Source: Takakia lepidozioides
Lineage: Eukaryota; Streptophyta; Takakiopsida; Takakiales; Takakiaceae
DNA: 64,000 nucleotides
Direction of reading: 5' to 3'
NCBI GenBank assembly: GCA_030704615.1
Contig: CM060733.1
Location: 27,838,001 to 27,902,000, forward strand
Under the pieces are notes generated by a model that was given only the letters and a program-made list of their open reading frames with translations, was not told where the DNA came from and ran no database searches. The position numbers and the translations under genes are program-made. Below, one piece after another: positions 11,230-22,600 of the stretch. Each line of letters opens with the position of its first letter. Within the stretch, counting starts at the first letter, position 1.

Positions 11230-11995
11230 GTATAGACAATGACCTGATGTTGAGCTCTCTCCAATAGATGACGTCACTCCTCAAAAGCATCGATAATCGC
11301 TAGAAGTTCTTTGTCAAGGATTTCATAATTGATCTCAGCAGCGAAAAATTTGCGAGAACAAAAACCAACAGGGTGAAGTCGGTCATCTATACCGTATTGA
11401 GAGAGTACCGCGCCAAGTGCTAAGTCCAAGGTATCTGTTTCCAAAAAGAATGGTTTAGATGGGTCTACATGTAGTAGTATTGGAGCCGTTATAAATGTCT
11501 GCTTCAGCCTTTTAAATGTTTGGTCAACCTTCTCGTCCCATACAAATTTGTCCTTCTTTGTGAGTCGTGTCATTGGTGTAGCAATTTTGGAGTAGTCCTG
11601 GATGAAGATTCTATAGAAATTTACAAATCCTAGAAAATATTGTACATCTCGGACCGAAGTTGGTTTAATCCACTTGATGATGATTTATATTTTCTTCTGA
11701 TCCATCAGGACTCATTTGTCGGAAATAATGTAGCCCAAAAATTCGACTTCAGATTGATGGAAAAGACATTTTTCCAATTTGGCATATAGTCATTTTTCCC
11801 TCAATTTATCAAGGACAATACGTACATGGCGACCACGTTCTTCTTTATTATGTGAAAATATCAAAATGTCGTCCAAATAGATGACTACAAAGTCATCTAA
11901 AAATTCTAAAATTTTTGTCAATCTCTCCCACGGACCAATTACGGTCATCATCTTTGAGCAAACCATTTCCACATAAATACTGATGGAAGCCCTGC
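11230..11995 (-). pseudogene. gypsy reverse transcriptase / RNase H fragment
   Basis: Minus-strand pieces show the reverse transcriptase catalytic motif 'VVIYLDDILIFSHNKEE' (about 11835-11900), a 'LGFVNFYRIFIQDYSKIA' segment after a break, and the RNase H start 'FFLETDTLDLALGAVLSQ' with 'INYEILDKELLAIIDAFEE' (11274-11460). Several frame changes and stops separate them. The upstream end is cut at about 11995, where plus-strand integrase sequence starts. Confidence 0.8.
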
Positions 11996-12550
11996 TATAG
12001 AAAACCTTGCTACTCATCTTGCTACGATTCACAAGGATTTTACATTCCACCTCGCAGAAGCTCAAAAACAATACAAGGAGTATGCAGATCAACGTCGCCA
12101 ACTCTAATCTCAGTTCAAGGTCGGAGATCATGTGTGGCTTCTTCGACGGGACATACAAACCTCGCGACCATCAATTATCAACGCTTCGGACCATTCAAAA
12201 TTATTCGACAAATAAATCCGGTCAGTTTTCGGCTTGAACTCCCACGAAGTATGCGCATCTATCCAGTCTTTTATGTTTCATTATTGGAGTTGTATCATCC
12301 ATCGAATATTCCAGGGAAAGTCTCCGTACCACCTCCACCAATCGAAGTCAATCAGGAAATTGAGTATGAAGTCGACGAAGTCCTAGACTCTCGCATCAAG
12401 TATAAACGTCTTGAGTATTTCGTACATTGGAAATGTTACGACATCAGCGAACGAACGTGAGAACCTTCATCCAACCTCGTCAATGTATCTGACAAAGTCC
12501 TAGAGTTTCATCAACGATATCCAGTTAAGCCCCGAGCTACACGTCAATAA
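11996..12550 (+). pseudogene. gypsy (chromovirus) integrase C-terminus and chromodomain
   Basis: Plus-strand reading gives the end of an integrase ('[10 protein letters not shown]', '[14 protein letters not shown]', '[20 protein letters not shown]') followed by a chromodomain-like part ('[11 protein letters not shown]', '[16 protein letters not shown]'). The frame changes near 12150 and a stop follows the chromodomain core, so it is not intact. It lies head-on to the reverse transcriptase fragment, so the two cannot come from one colinear element without an inversion or a nested insertion. Confidence 0.8.
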
Positions 12551-12588
12551 GACGTCACAACGATGATGTCAGCCAAGTTAGCTTCAAG

Positions 12589-13011
12589 GTGAAGACTCCA
12601 CATTCAATGTACCTGATACACGCTAAGGAGGGAGGAGCACCACACATCATTATATATAGCTACACTTCCAGCACTCTTACATCTTGTATTGGCAGTATGG
12701 AGTCACATGAACCAGATACATTGGAGTTGTCGCTTACCCAACTACCAGATCAGCCGTTCCGACTCTCACGACCTTCAATATCATGCCGACATTCTCGAGA
12801 CGATGGGCCACCAATGCGACGCGTACTTCCTCGTCTGAACCCCGTACGACGGCAAGTGGAGCCTATTCGAAGTCTGATAATTCTGTTGGAGGTTGAGGCT
12901 TCGGACCCAGATGACAACGAAATCATGTTTGAAGGCAGCTTCGAAAATCAGAATGCTCAAATCATTGCGTGGTCCCAAGTTCAAGGTGTTGGAAACTATC
13001 GATGGTTGTAG
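12589..13011 (+). CDS. 140-codon ORF between chromodomain and polypurine tract
   Basis: Open reading frame downstream of the chromodomain fragment and upstream of the polypurine tract. I recognise no domain. Its position matches an extra 3' ORF in some plant gypsy elements, but an accidental open frame is possible. Confidence 0.25.
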   Translation: MKTPHSMYLIHAKEGGAPHIIIYSYTSSTLTSCIGSMESHEPDTLELSLTQLPDQPFRLSRPSISCRHSRDDGPPMRRVLPRLNPVRRQVEPIRSLIILLEVEASDPDDNEIMFEGSFENQNAQIIAWSQVQGVGNYRWL

Positions 13012-13130
13012 GGACCTATAAATCATTTGAGTCAAGAACGAAGAGCCGAATACTTGGCAAGTACCATTCGCCGGATTTTGAATTTTCTCCAACTCTATGA
13101 TTTTACTGCTCCTTAAAGAACTCGGTGCTA

Positions 13131-13773
13131 GAGGAGGGGTGATGTCACGGACATAGCCCAAAAGAACTTATTATGAGTAAATACCAGAAGTTACCAAGTT
13201 ACCATGTTACTGGAAGTTATCACGACTTACCGTAATTTACCATGATTTACCATGATTTACCATTACTTATCAAATTACCAGAAGTTTAGCAAATTATCAA
13301 GAGTAACTTGGGAAACTGCTCATGAAGCTTCTTTTGGATGAAACTTCTCCATCAAGATACCTCATTTGTTTAAGGAAGCTTCTCCATCAAGAAACCTTTA
13401 TTTACTCTTGGAAACTTTTCCATCAAGAAACCTCCATAGGGAAAGCTTCTTAAGAGACTTCGTAGTAACTAGTATATATAGGAGGCGAGACTGGACACTC
13501 TTCAGTCTCGTCAATACCAGTCCAAACTACTCTTGTTTCTAGTTCCCAGTACTCTAGCCCAGTTTCCAGTATCTGGTACTCCAGTCCAGTTTCCAACATT
13601 TCAGTATTCAAGTCGTGTTCCAATATCTTGTACTCTTGTTCATTGTTATAAAGATCGTATTGATTTTTATTTATTCATCATGCATACGTCCACGCCGACC
13701 TTGACTTCTTGTCTAGTCTTGTACCTCTAGTTTGATCTCTTGTTTGTGTTCAGTCATGTTCTCGTCCTTAACA
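13131..13773 (+). mobile_element. polypurine tract and putative 3' LTR of the plus-strand chromovirus
   Basis: A purine run (gaggagggg, 13131-13139) is followed at once by 'tgatgtcacgg', the usual start of an LTR. Inside are diverged 'taccatgattt' repeats (about 13190-13300) and a TATA box 'agtatatatagga' at about 13471. I place the end at 'ttaaca' (13773) by the TG...CA rule, but no second copy of this LTR is in the window to confirm it. Confidence 0.55.
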
Positions 13774-13792
13774 CCAACTTTAAGAAAGACTA

Positions 13793-13805
13793 GGTTCTGA
13801 TACCA
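13793..13805 (-). other. retrotransposon primer-binding site
   Basis: Read on the minus strand this is TGGTATCAGAACC, the site used by the initiator methionine tRNA, one or two bases inside the right LTR. It fixes the orientation of the outer element. Confidence 0.8.
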
Positions 13806-14201
13806 TTGTAACATCTATGATCTACACAAACTAGAATAGAAATACTTCTCAATTTTTTTTCCAAAACAACTCGATGCCTTCTAGGCTTTCATTGCATGTT
13901 TATATACCCTTCATAATATGATTATTTTAAAGTTTTGATTTGAGAGCCTAAAGTCAAAATTTCCTAAAGTCAACTTCCTAGGTTTGACATATTCTCCACA
14001 ATATGACTTTATCAAACATTTGACCTATTCTTCATAATATAAATATCTTATAGGTTTGATTTGAGAGCCTAAAGTCAAACCTCCTTAAGTCAAACTTTCT
14101 TAAATCAAACTTCTTAGGAACCTTCTTAGTTATTTTGGAGACTTCTAGGGAACTTTCCTCCTCCATCTAGAACCTTCTAGATTCTACCCTGTTACACCCG
14201 G

Positions 14202-15361
14202 ACTCCAAGTGGAGGCAAAATTCCAGATCCCAGGAAGTAAGACCTGGTTGGCAGCCAGAGTTCTTCTGGTGATGGAGATGAACTTAGAGACCCAGAATGC
14301 TAGCTCGTTCTTGAGCCTGGCTATAATGTGGTCCATTCTTTGCTCCTCAGTGAGGTCCAGGCCGAAGATGTGATCCAACAGTGTGGTAGGTTCTCCTGCT
14401 TTAAGCCATGCCATACCTTGGTCAACTCCCCAGTTGGGGTTGATCCCAATAGAAGACAGATGGGTCTTTTATTAGCAAGGCTTTGGTCTTTCTCCAGTTA
14501 ACCCGGAAGCTGGAGACTCTACAGAATTTCTTAAGAGTGCTCTCAACAGCTGTGAGAGTGGAACCTGGTTCTGCCTGAAGTAGCAGGAAGGTGTCATCCA
14601 CAAACATAGAGTCTTTGATTTGTAGCCAGAGTTGAGTTTTTGGATTCCGGAGCTGAAGACCCCTTACCATGAAGTTGTCATTTAGCATGTAACCCAAGGT
14701 GTCTACTACAAAGAGGAAGAGGAAGGGGGCCAGAGGGCATCCTTGCCTTACCGATCTTTGCAGTTGAAAAGGCTTTGAGAGGTGACCATTGATGATAACC
14801 CTACTGGTAGAGCCCCGAAGAAGGATGTTAACCCAATGACAAAAGTCATGGAGCAAGCTTGTTTTTTTAAGAACTGCAATTAGGAAATCCTACCCTACTT
14901 TGTCGAACATCTTCTCAAAATCCAAGAGCCATAGTGCAAATGCTTGGTTAGTTGCCAGGGCATACGAGTTGGCCTCCTGAGCCAGCAAGACGTTGTCGAG
15001 CATGTATCTACCTTTGATAAAACCAGCCTAGCCTGTTCGGATGAGAGAGGGGAGAAGGGGTTGGAGGCGGAGGGCTAGAGCCTTGGCAATGATTTTGTAA
15101 GCGACATTGAGTAGTGTAATGGGTTTATAGTTTCCAATGTCAGCTTTGTCTCATTTCTTGTGGAGCAGGGTAATAACCCCCTGTGACATCTGTCCATGCA
15201 TTGCACCCTGCCGTTTGATCTCATTGGCCATTTCGCAAAAGTCCGCTGTGAATTTTTGGTCACATAGCCTTGTAGTACTCGACTGGCATACCATCTAAAC
15301 TTGGGGTCTTCCTATTATTCATCTGATGAAGGGCATCTTCCAATTCCACGGGGCCATTCTT
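14202..15361 (-). mobile_element. LINE fragment, reverse transcriptase part
   Basis: Minus-strand reverse transcriptase of a plant LINE: 'NYKPITLLNVAYKIIAKALA' region (about 15080-15140), 'FALWLLDFEKMFDKV', the motif 'VRQGCPLAPFLFLFVVDTLG' (about 14690-14760) and the catalytic box as 'FVDDTFLLL' (about 14580-14610). Single stops and frame breaks show decay. This is the upstream part of the LINE whose other half is at 8970-10196; it is 5' truncated near 15361. Confidence 0.85.
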
Positions 15362-16190
15362 TTAGTGACGAATAATCGCCAGATTTCGACCTCAAAAAAT
15401 AAAATCGAATATTCTGTCGCAAATCCACTGTATTTTCATGGATGAAATCGCCAAATTTCTCCAAATACAAAATAAATTATGGATGATATACTGGATGATG
15501 GCACATAGGTGGATGAATTACAGTGGATGAAAAGAATAAATGGCTATTTCCTGCAAAACTCTGTAGCCACTCGTGCTGTTTTCCCAATTTCTTAAAAAAA
15601 ACACTACTTAGTCTCTTTCATTAATCACTTTTTTATCGTCTTTGTAAATTATTATTGATAAAATTCCTCCTTTTTGTCCTACCATCATCATAGTAGATTT
15701 CAATATACAATATAATTCGGCATCTACTAAACAACTAAACCTATTTATGAATTCAACCGATATGGAGTTAAATTTTCTGAAAGTACCTCAACATATGGCT
15801 CACAATTAGATCATATTTGGACCAATGCCCAAAATTACCAATGTAAATCTGGTATTTCGGAAGCATACTGGACTGACCATAAACCATATTTATTGCTTTT
15901 AAGTTGCCTAATCACATTTCCGATACCAGCAACTAGCCGCTTTTCACGGCTTCAAGGCTCCTCGGTGGTTATTTTTTCCACCTGCTGTGCTCTTTTTTTA
16001 ATAAAGTTTGAATCAGGGCCACTGTCCCATGTTAAAAAAAAAAAAATGATTAGCCGCTTGTCATATATGCAACGAACGATCAATTAGGACTAGGTTAGGG
16101 TGCAGTCTGGTGGTATTGCATGGAGTTGATGCTTAATTGGGTGGTTGGTTTGGTCATGGTTATCTCCATGTAGGTAACTTTCCACTATTC
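15362..16190. other. AT-rich intergenic stretch
   Basis: No supported gene. Contains A/T runs (about 15593 and 16035) and no long conserved-looking frame. Confidence 0.5.
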
Positions 16191-16191
16191 C

Positions 16192-16415
16192 CATGAAGGT
16201 AGTTTAGCATATTTTTACAACTACGTTCATGCAGGAAAGCTTGCAACTACCTGCATGGAGGTAGTTGTAAATTTTCTAAAGCAAAAAAATTCTCACATGA
16301 AGGTAGTTCAGCATATTCTTACGATCTACATGCAGAAGATCTTATAATTACCTACATGGAGGTAATTGTAAATCCCATAAGCCAAAACCCCCACACATGC
16401 AGGTAGTTATTAGTT
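16192..16415. repeat. palindromic ~100 bp tandem repeats upstream of DNAAF5
   Basis: Units start with 'catga.ggtagtt.agcatatt' at 16192 and 16296 and again, partly, at 16396. The first two each contain a near-perfect palindrome: 'aactacctgcatggaggtag' plus 'tt' (16245-16266) and 'aattacctacatggaggtaa' plus 'tt' (16346-16367). The array ends about 250 bp before the DNAAF5 start codon. Confidence 0.8.
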
Positions 16416-16664
16416 ATCCCCTAACTGCCTCTAAAAGCAATGTCCCAAGCTTGTGAGACCCCATTGTATGTCCTGTTACATGTTGTGCTAGGGAATATGG
16501 AGACCTTCACATGGGGGAGAGAGGGAACAGAGATTGAGGTGTGCTATCCCAAGTAAGACAGACCTGCAGTGGGTTTGATTTCAAGAGATGCTTCTAAGGG
16601 ATAGCCAGCCAAGAAAAGAGAAAGGGGGAGGCAGGTTGATGCTCTGAGTTTAGTGCTAACAGCA

Positions 16665-19600
16665 ATGGCGTCAAAGACAAAAAGAGTTGATGACATATGG
16701 AATGCCATGAAAATGAAGGAGGCTAGTTGCAGTCTCCGGAACCGGCCAGGAAATAGCACAAACTGGAACTCTTTCCACATCAAAGATGTTGCTAAGCCCA
16801 AGAAATTGGCCACTCCATCTTCGCATCCGGAGTCCCTTGACTCCCACCTTGCTGATTATTCTCTCATGGAAGCTGCTCACATTTTTCTGAACAGTGAGGG
16901 GGAGCTGCAAGTGGGTTGTCGCTATGATTGCAAAGATACTTATGGGAGCATTACGCAGGGGGAAAAGGAAAATGGGGAGGCTTCCAACTCGAAGGCAGAT
17001 GCGAGATATGCTCATACAGATCATGTGACTACCCGATATGCCAAATTGAAAGCAGCATACCAGGACGAGAAATCCAGAGTACTGTCTGGCTCGAGAGTGC
17101 TGAACGAGCCTGCAAGTGACATTTCCATATCTTGTAGTGAATTGAAAGTGAATGAGCCCGCAGAAACCCTCAGGCAGGATAAAAAAAAGGAACTCGATGG
17201 GAAAATGGAAGAGAGCTCCATGTATACTACTGCAGATATCACTGGGAGCACCGACGAATGCGTAATGACACCCCCATGTACGAAAGGCTTGAAGAACAGC
17301 TTTGAGAAGAAGATCAAGAATGATGGTGCAGAAGGAGGAGGAAGTCCGGAGTGCAGTGCGGCAAATAACAGCAGTCGTAGCGTTCATTTCGACTTGCAGG
17401 ATACGCAGGCCATAGCTACAGAGCCCTGTAACGTGTCAAGTACTTCAGACCTCTGCGGCATTGATGCGGAAGAAAATAGCGAGAAAGAGACTTTAGCAAA
17501 AGCCTTAAACAGGAACTTGAATTGTCTGGTAGACCCAGCAACGGCTGTGCGTTATGCGGCCCTTCTTAGCCTTCAATACGCATTGTTAGGCAGCTCGCAT
17601 GATAACAGGAATGCCGTTGTTTCAGAAGGTGAGCAGATTTTAGAATTTGCGGACAGACCAAAAGAGCTTGGCAAATGCACTCTGTGTTGGGCAACCGAGG
17701 AGTTGGTAACCAAGCCTTTATTGCGACGCTTTGCTGACTCGTCGGAGAAGTGTCGACAACTTTCAATTGCGATTGTTCTGGGGTAAATGCCTGGAGTTCC
17801 TTGCTTGATCTTCTACTTTTTTTTGTGGGATGGTAATTACGATCTTGTAAAGCACATAGACTCTCTTATCCCACTCTCTCTGGATATGAAGTTACTGTCT
17901 TTCTGGTCTTTCTTTCTCTCTCTCCCTGTGGGGGCACGGTGTGACTGGCAGTGTCATCTGTGTGTCAAAATTGGGGGTTACAGCAACAGTAGCCTCTTCC
18001 CCACAAGCTGTAAGTCGTATCTGGGTCGGTCATAACGATTTGATCACATTCCTCCTTGCCTATGTCTCTCCGCGCTTTTAGTTATGTACTAAGAGGTAAA
18101 TGACGTCTGTCTCTAAATTCCGCTGATTTGTTTTTGTTTTAGGTTGTATCAGCTTGGTTGAATACCAGAGGTTAAAACTTAAGGGAGGGAGGGTTATGTG
18201 AGCAGGCTGCTGCTCGAAGTGCCAAGCGCAGTGGTAGCGCTGCTGCCATATGTGCTCCCTGTCATTGCAGAGCGGCTGCCCCTCAAAATACCTCTAACTC
18301 CTGCCAGTGATGACGACTATTTGAAGGAACCGGTACTTAGCAAGGGCATGACAGCCACAAACCACCCATATATTGGAAAACAAGAACGTCTAGAGGAAGT
18401 CAAAGACTGCCAGTGCAACAATGCAAAAGACTGCTATCCTTCAAAGAAAACTTTTAGACTTTAGAGGGGAAGGAACTTACAGCGCAAGATTGGATGAAGA
18501 CTTAGTTAGAACACTCAATAATTTAATGCATAACATAACAATAGGTCTACGTCAGCAGTGCAGAGTAACTGTTCAGAGACCTTAGTTACTCCCATCAAGG
18601 CATTTGTAAGTTCTAAAGTAACAAGCTGTGCTGATGCAGATACTGACAGGTTATAAGGGTAAAGGTCAGCAAGAAGGATTTTACCTGAGAGCATGGAAGA
18701 GAGAGATTACTAATGAGATAACCTGCTTTAATTCCAGGTAGAGGTACAGGCTGTTCTCGTGGAGAAGTCAGAGGAAGTGCGGTTGCAGCTGGTACAGCTA
18801 ATGCATTCGCTGCTAAAGCAAGCCCCTCGCCTGATTCACGCTTTTGCTTCTGATGTTGCATCCATCCTGGTTGCTGCAACATTTGACTCACACCCTGAAG
18901 TCCTTCTGGTATGTTTTGAGGCTATGGTTCTATGCTTGATTTGAGAGTATTGATTTTAAGGGTATCCTGCTGTATGTTGCCTGCCACTGCCAGAAGGCTG
19001 GACACAAGTCCGCTGATGCATGTCTTCGAAATTTTGTTTCCTACTGTCCATCGTCTCCTTGAAGTGGTTTCCTGTTGCTCTACTTTGTCCCATGGCCTCA
19101 GGGCCTCCTCTTGAGGTTAAAATTTCTCTTTTCTTTTATTGCCCTCTATATTATGAGATCCGTGGGAGATCCCACTGTCTATTCCGCGGACTCAATCTCT
19201 CACTGAAGTCTTCCACTATGAGGATCAGAAATGCTTGGCAGCTTACCTGCACAAGGCCTTGACCCTTAGACAATCCGTTGAGCAGTAGTTGCTTTTGGGC
19301 TGTTTCTTGGCTCCGTTTTTGTTTCCTCTCTTATGTTTTTCCCATTTTGTCCCATAAGCTCTTTGAGGTTTCCGCGGACGTTATAAAGTACCATTTAATT
19401 TCATTTCTTTCCTCACAATGCTTTGACCTAGCCTAAAGCGATGAATGCTTCTGTAGGAGACATTTCCAACATTGGCACTGTTTGGAGAGATTATGGGGTA
19501 CAAGATAAAACCTGTGGCCAAGCAAATTGTGAAGGTGGTCCTGCGCTCACTTTCCCACAACCGCTATCGGGTGCGTGTGGCGGCTCTGAAGGCCATCCAC

Positions 19601-22600
19601 AGGTAGTTGCTCGTCATTTTCAGGCACCTCCACCTAGTTCTACACAAAAGGAGTCTCTGTTATTGAGAGATTTCTGCTCCTGTAGTTTGGATGGTACAGG
19701 AAAAGGGGAGAGGTTTCAAAAAGATAAGGAAGGTTACTACTAGCACTGCATAAGTGGGCCATATTCTGTATATGAGATCAGCTGTCCATTTAGATGCACT
19801 TTGGAAGGAGAGACAGAAACAGAGAGTAGCAGGATGAGGGAAGTTAAGTCTGGAAAGGGTGGCAATCGAGGGAACAGGCCTGTAAGTTGCAGCAACCTTG
19901 ATAGGGATGCTTAGTTGGAGGGTCGCTGCAGGTTGGTCATGTGTGGAGCACACGACAGCATATATGAGCTCACTGCATATCGTGATCCCAATCTTGTTCC
20001 CATAAAGTGTTTTTATGGGCCTGATCCCAAGGTGAGAGGTCACTCTTGTTTTCAGGCCTCTTAATGCTCTTTGTGGGAGTCCTGATCTTTCTTAGTAATA
20101 TGCATGTGACCCATTGATGGAAATGGGAAGCTGCTTACAGATTGTCAAAGCATTTTTCAGTAGCAAATCTCTTATTTATTCTGCACCAAAATGTTGTCTT
20201 GTACTTGCAGACACAGTACTTTGCACTGTTGGCCACAGATAGAAATGCTTCTGTAAGGGAGGAGCTGTTGAGAACAATAGCTAGTTGGCTTCGTGAGCTT
20301 GACGAAAGAAAGGAACATGAGGTCCGCCTCATTCCGTAAGTAAACTTCCAGAGGCTTCAAGGGTTCGGACTATTTGTACTCTCTCCAGGTCATTTCTTCA
20401 TGACAGTTGTCACCTCCATCTGTCGAAACCTTTGCATTTCCTATTCTACTCATAGAGTCACCCGTTATTACTTAAACTTCTGAGTGCATTTGAACAAAAG
20501 GCATGTGCACATGAGCTGTCGAAGGGAAGTTCTGAGAGCCCGAAACGCCTAAGAAATCTCTTAGATATATTGCACACCAACAGAACTCAAGAGTGCATTT
20601 GAAAGAAAGTCTTCCTGAAGCAGAAACCCAAGTTCTGAGTATGAGTACCTCTCTTCCAGTCCCCTCCATTATCCTGCAAATGGCTACACGACTAAGAGCG
20701 AATTTACATGAGCAGGTATCTCTTAGCTGGTTTCCAAGATCCAAGCCCACATTTGCAGGATCTTTCCTTTCAACTGATGGATGAAGTCGGCCTACAGTAA
20801 GCTGCAATTTAAACCTACCGTTATTTTCTACTTGAAGAGATTTGTAGCAAAAACCTCACCTAATACATCTACCTTTGTCTGGCTGCCAATGTTGGGCAAG
20901 CTTCACTGGAAAAGAAATTGCAGAAAGATTGAATTGCTGAGGCAACGCAACCGCCACAATTCGAAGTGCTCAGATGTAGTACTGGTTGCATGGCATGTGG
21001 AACGGACAGGTATGAAGAGGAGAATGAGAAAGAAGTCAAGGATATGCGGGTCTACCTTACTGAAGATATTGACGACATTGACTCACTGGCTTGGACAACC
21101 TTGCCCCATCCATTCAAACGTCAGTTCATCTTCTCGAGCTTCCTGTAGACGCCCTGAAGTGGCTCTTTCCTTCTTTAGAAACTCCCATTCCTGGGCAGAG
21201 GCCTTCAGCTTTGAAGATCTGATGTGAATCAGGCACATTTCTTTGTTCTCCCCTGTCCTCCTCATAGCCCCCGTGGACGTTATGAAGTTAATTTGTTTTC
21301 TTGTTTCCTGCTTTCTCGTCCCATAAGCGCCTTGAGCTTTCCGTGGATGTCATAATGTGTCATTTCATTTCTCTCCCTCTCTCTCCTTTGTCACCAACTT
21401 TAAAATTAGCCCTGGTCCTGTTGGGGTCTATTTGCTGGGCAGCTCACATACAGCAAGTTGATACTTCTGTGAAGGGCTGTCTAGAGGATATCTGGAAAAA
21501 CCTGAACTAATTGTCTTTACCAAGGTAAGTCACACTACCAGAGTGAGCCCCTCACAAATGTAGCTTCCCTTTTGTTCCGCCCAAACTGGGCGCGGGGTCT
21601 ATGGCAACAAGGCTACAGGAAAAAATCATATGGATGGAAGACGGTTTGTTCATTCTTTCAACAAATTTTTAATTCATGTCATACTTGGCCATAGCATACA
21701 ACTAAATATATAGGGTTCCATTTGATATCAAGGAGTTTGGCACAGGTAGACCATGCTTAGGGGCAAGGATTATGGTGAAAAGTGTGGCAGCCATCATATT
21801 GCATGCCATAGCTGGCGATTTGGAATGTTGGACCTGCGGTACCAAGGATTTGGCTGCGAACTTTTTGTACACACTATTACTGTTTGCTGAGGAGAACATC
21901 ACGATGCACCTGCAGCCCATGGTCAAACTCTTGCACAAAGGATTGAGTGAAGCATCCATTGCCCCCAAGGTGAGCTCTTCACAGAATCCTGTGGAAAAGA
22001 ATGGAAGAGGGCAGAAACTTTTTAGTGACCATGCAAAAGCCAAGGAACTTCATGATGTCAAACTTATGCATGGAAAGTCCCAAAGGGGGGGGGAGAGAGA
22101 AGAGTAATGAAGTATTTTATTACTTTCATGAGAAAGAAAGAGATAAAGTTATTATGTCTGCAGGAGGGCCAAAAGGCCTGAGGGACCAAGTAGAACAACA
22201 TGGCGGAGTATGTCATCCAGCCGTTAGCTGTTAGCTGTCCTGATAGCTAAGGGCTTTGCCAGAGAGAGGATTCTCTACAAGACACCATCAGCCCTCGGCC
22301 CATCAGCCTTCACCCTGCCTATGCCATTCCCGTTACTGCCTTGACAAGAAGGGACTACAGAATGGAAGGCCTTTCTGAAGTACATGAGACAGCCATTGAT
22401 CCACAGGTTGTTGGGTAGCTGCCTTATACGGCTGCAATCATGCTCAACAGATAAAGGAAGAAAGTTCAGATTCTCTTACATGCATGCTTGTTTGATTGCA
22501 GATTTTGGAAAGCGCAAGGCTTCTTGGGTTCTTTGTTGAACCAAGCTCCTACTTGCCAATCTTGATGCCACGAGTGACTGGGGATATTCATGCAGATGTC

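Larger units (their letters stand above)
10202..14196 (-). mobile_element. LTR retrotransposon (Ty3/gypsy type) inserted in a LINE
   Basis: The termini are TG...CA and the element is flanked by the 5 bp target duplication CCCGG (10197-10201 and 14197-14201). The right LTR is 13807-14196 (390 bp); the left LTR starts at 10202, is interrupted at 10301/11030, and resumes to about 11205, where its inner ~100 bp are missing. Next to the right LTR is a primer-binding site for initiator tRNA-Met read on the minus strand, so the element points left. The internal region is rearranged: reverse transcriptase/RNase H on the minus strand but integrase/chromodomain on the plus strand. The element is not functional. 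Confidence 0.85.

Noticed and set aside
21443-21524. Apparent DNAAF5 exon ('VDTSVKGCLEDIWKNLN') with an in-frame stop
   Set aside because: Exon 10 joins in phase to the exon at 21746 and gives the expected 'RPCLGARIMV' block, and the segment recurs at 39.8 and 43.7 kb, so it is a repeat, not an exon with a nonsense mutation.
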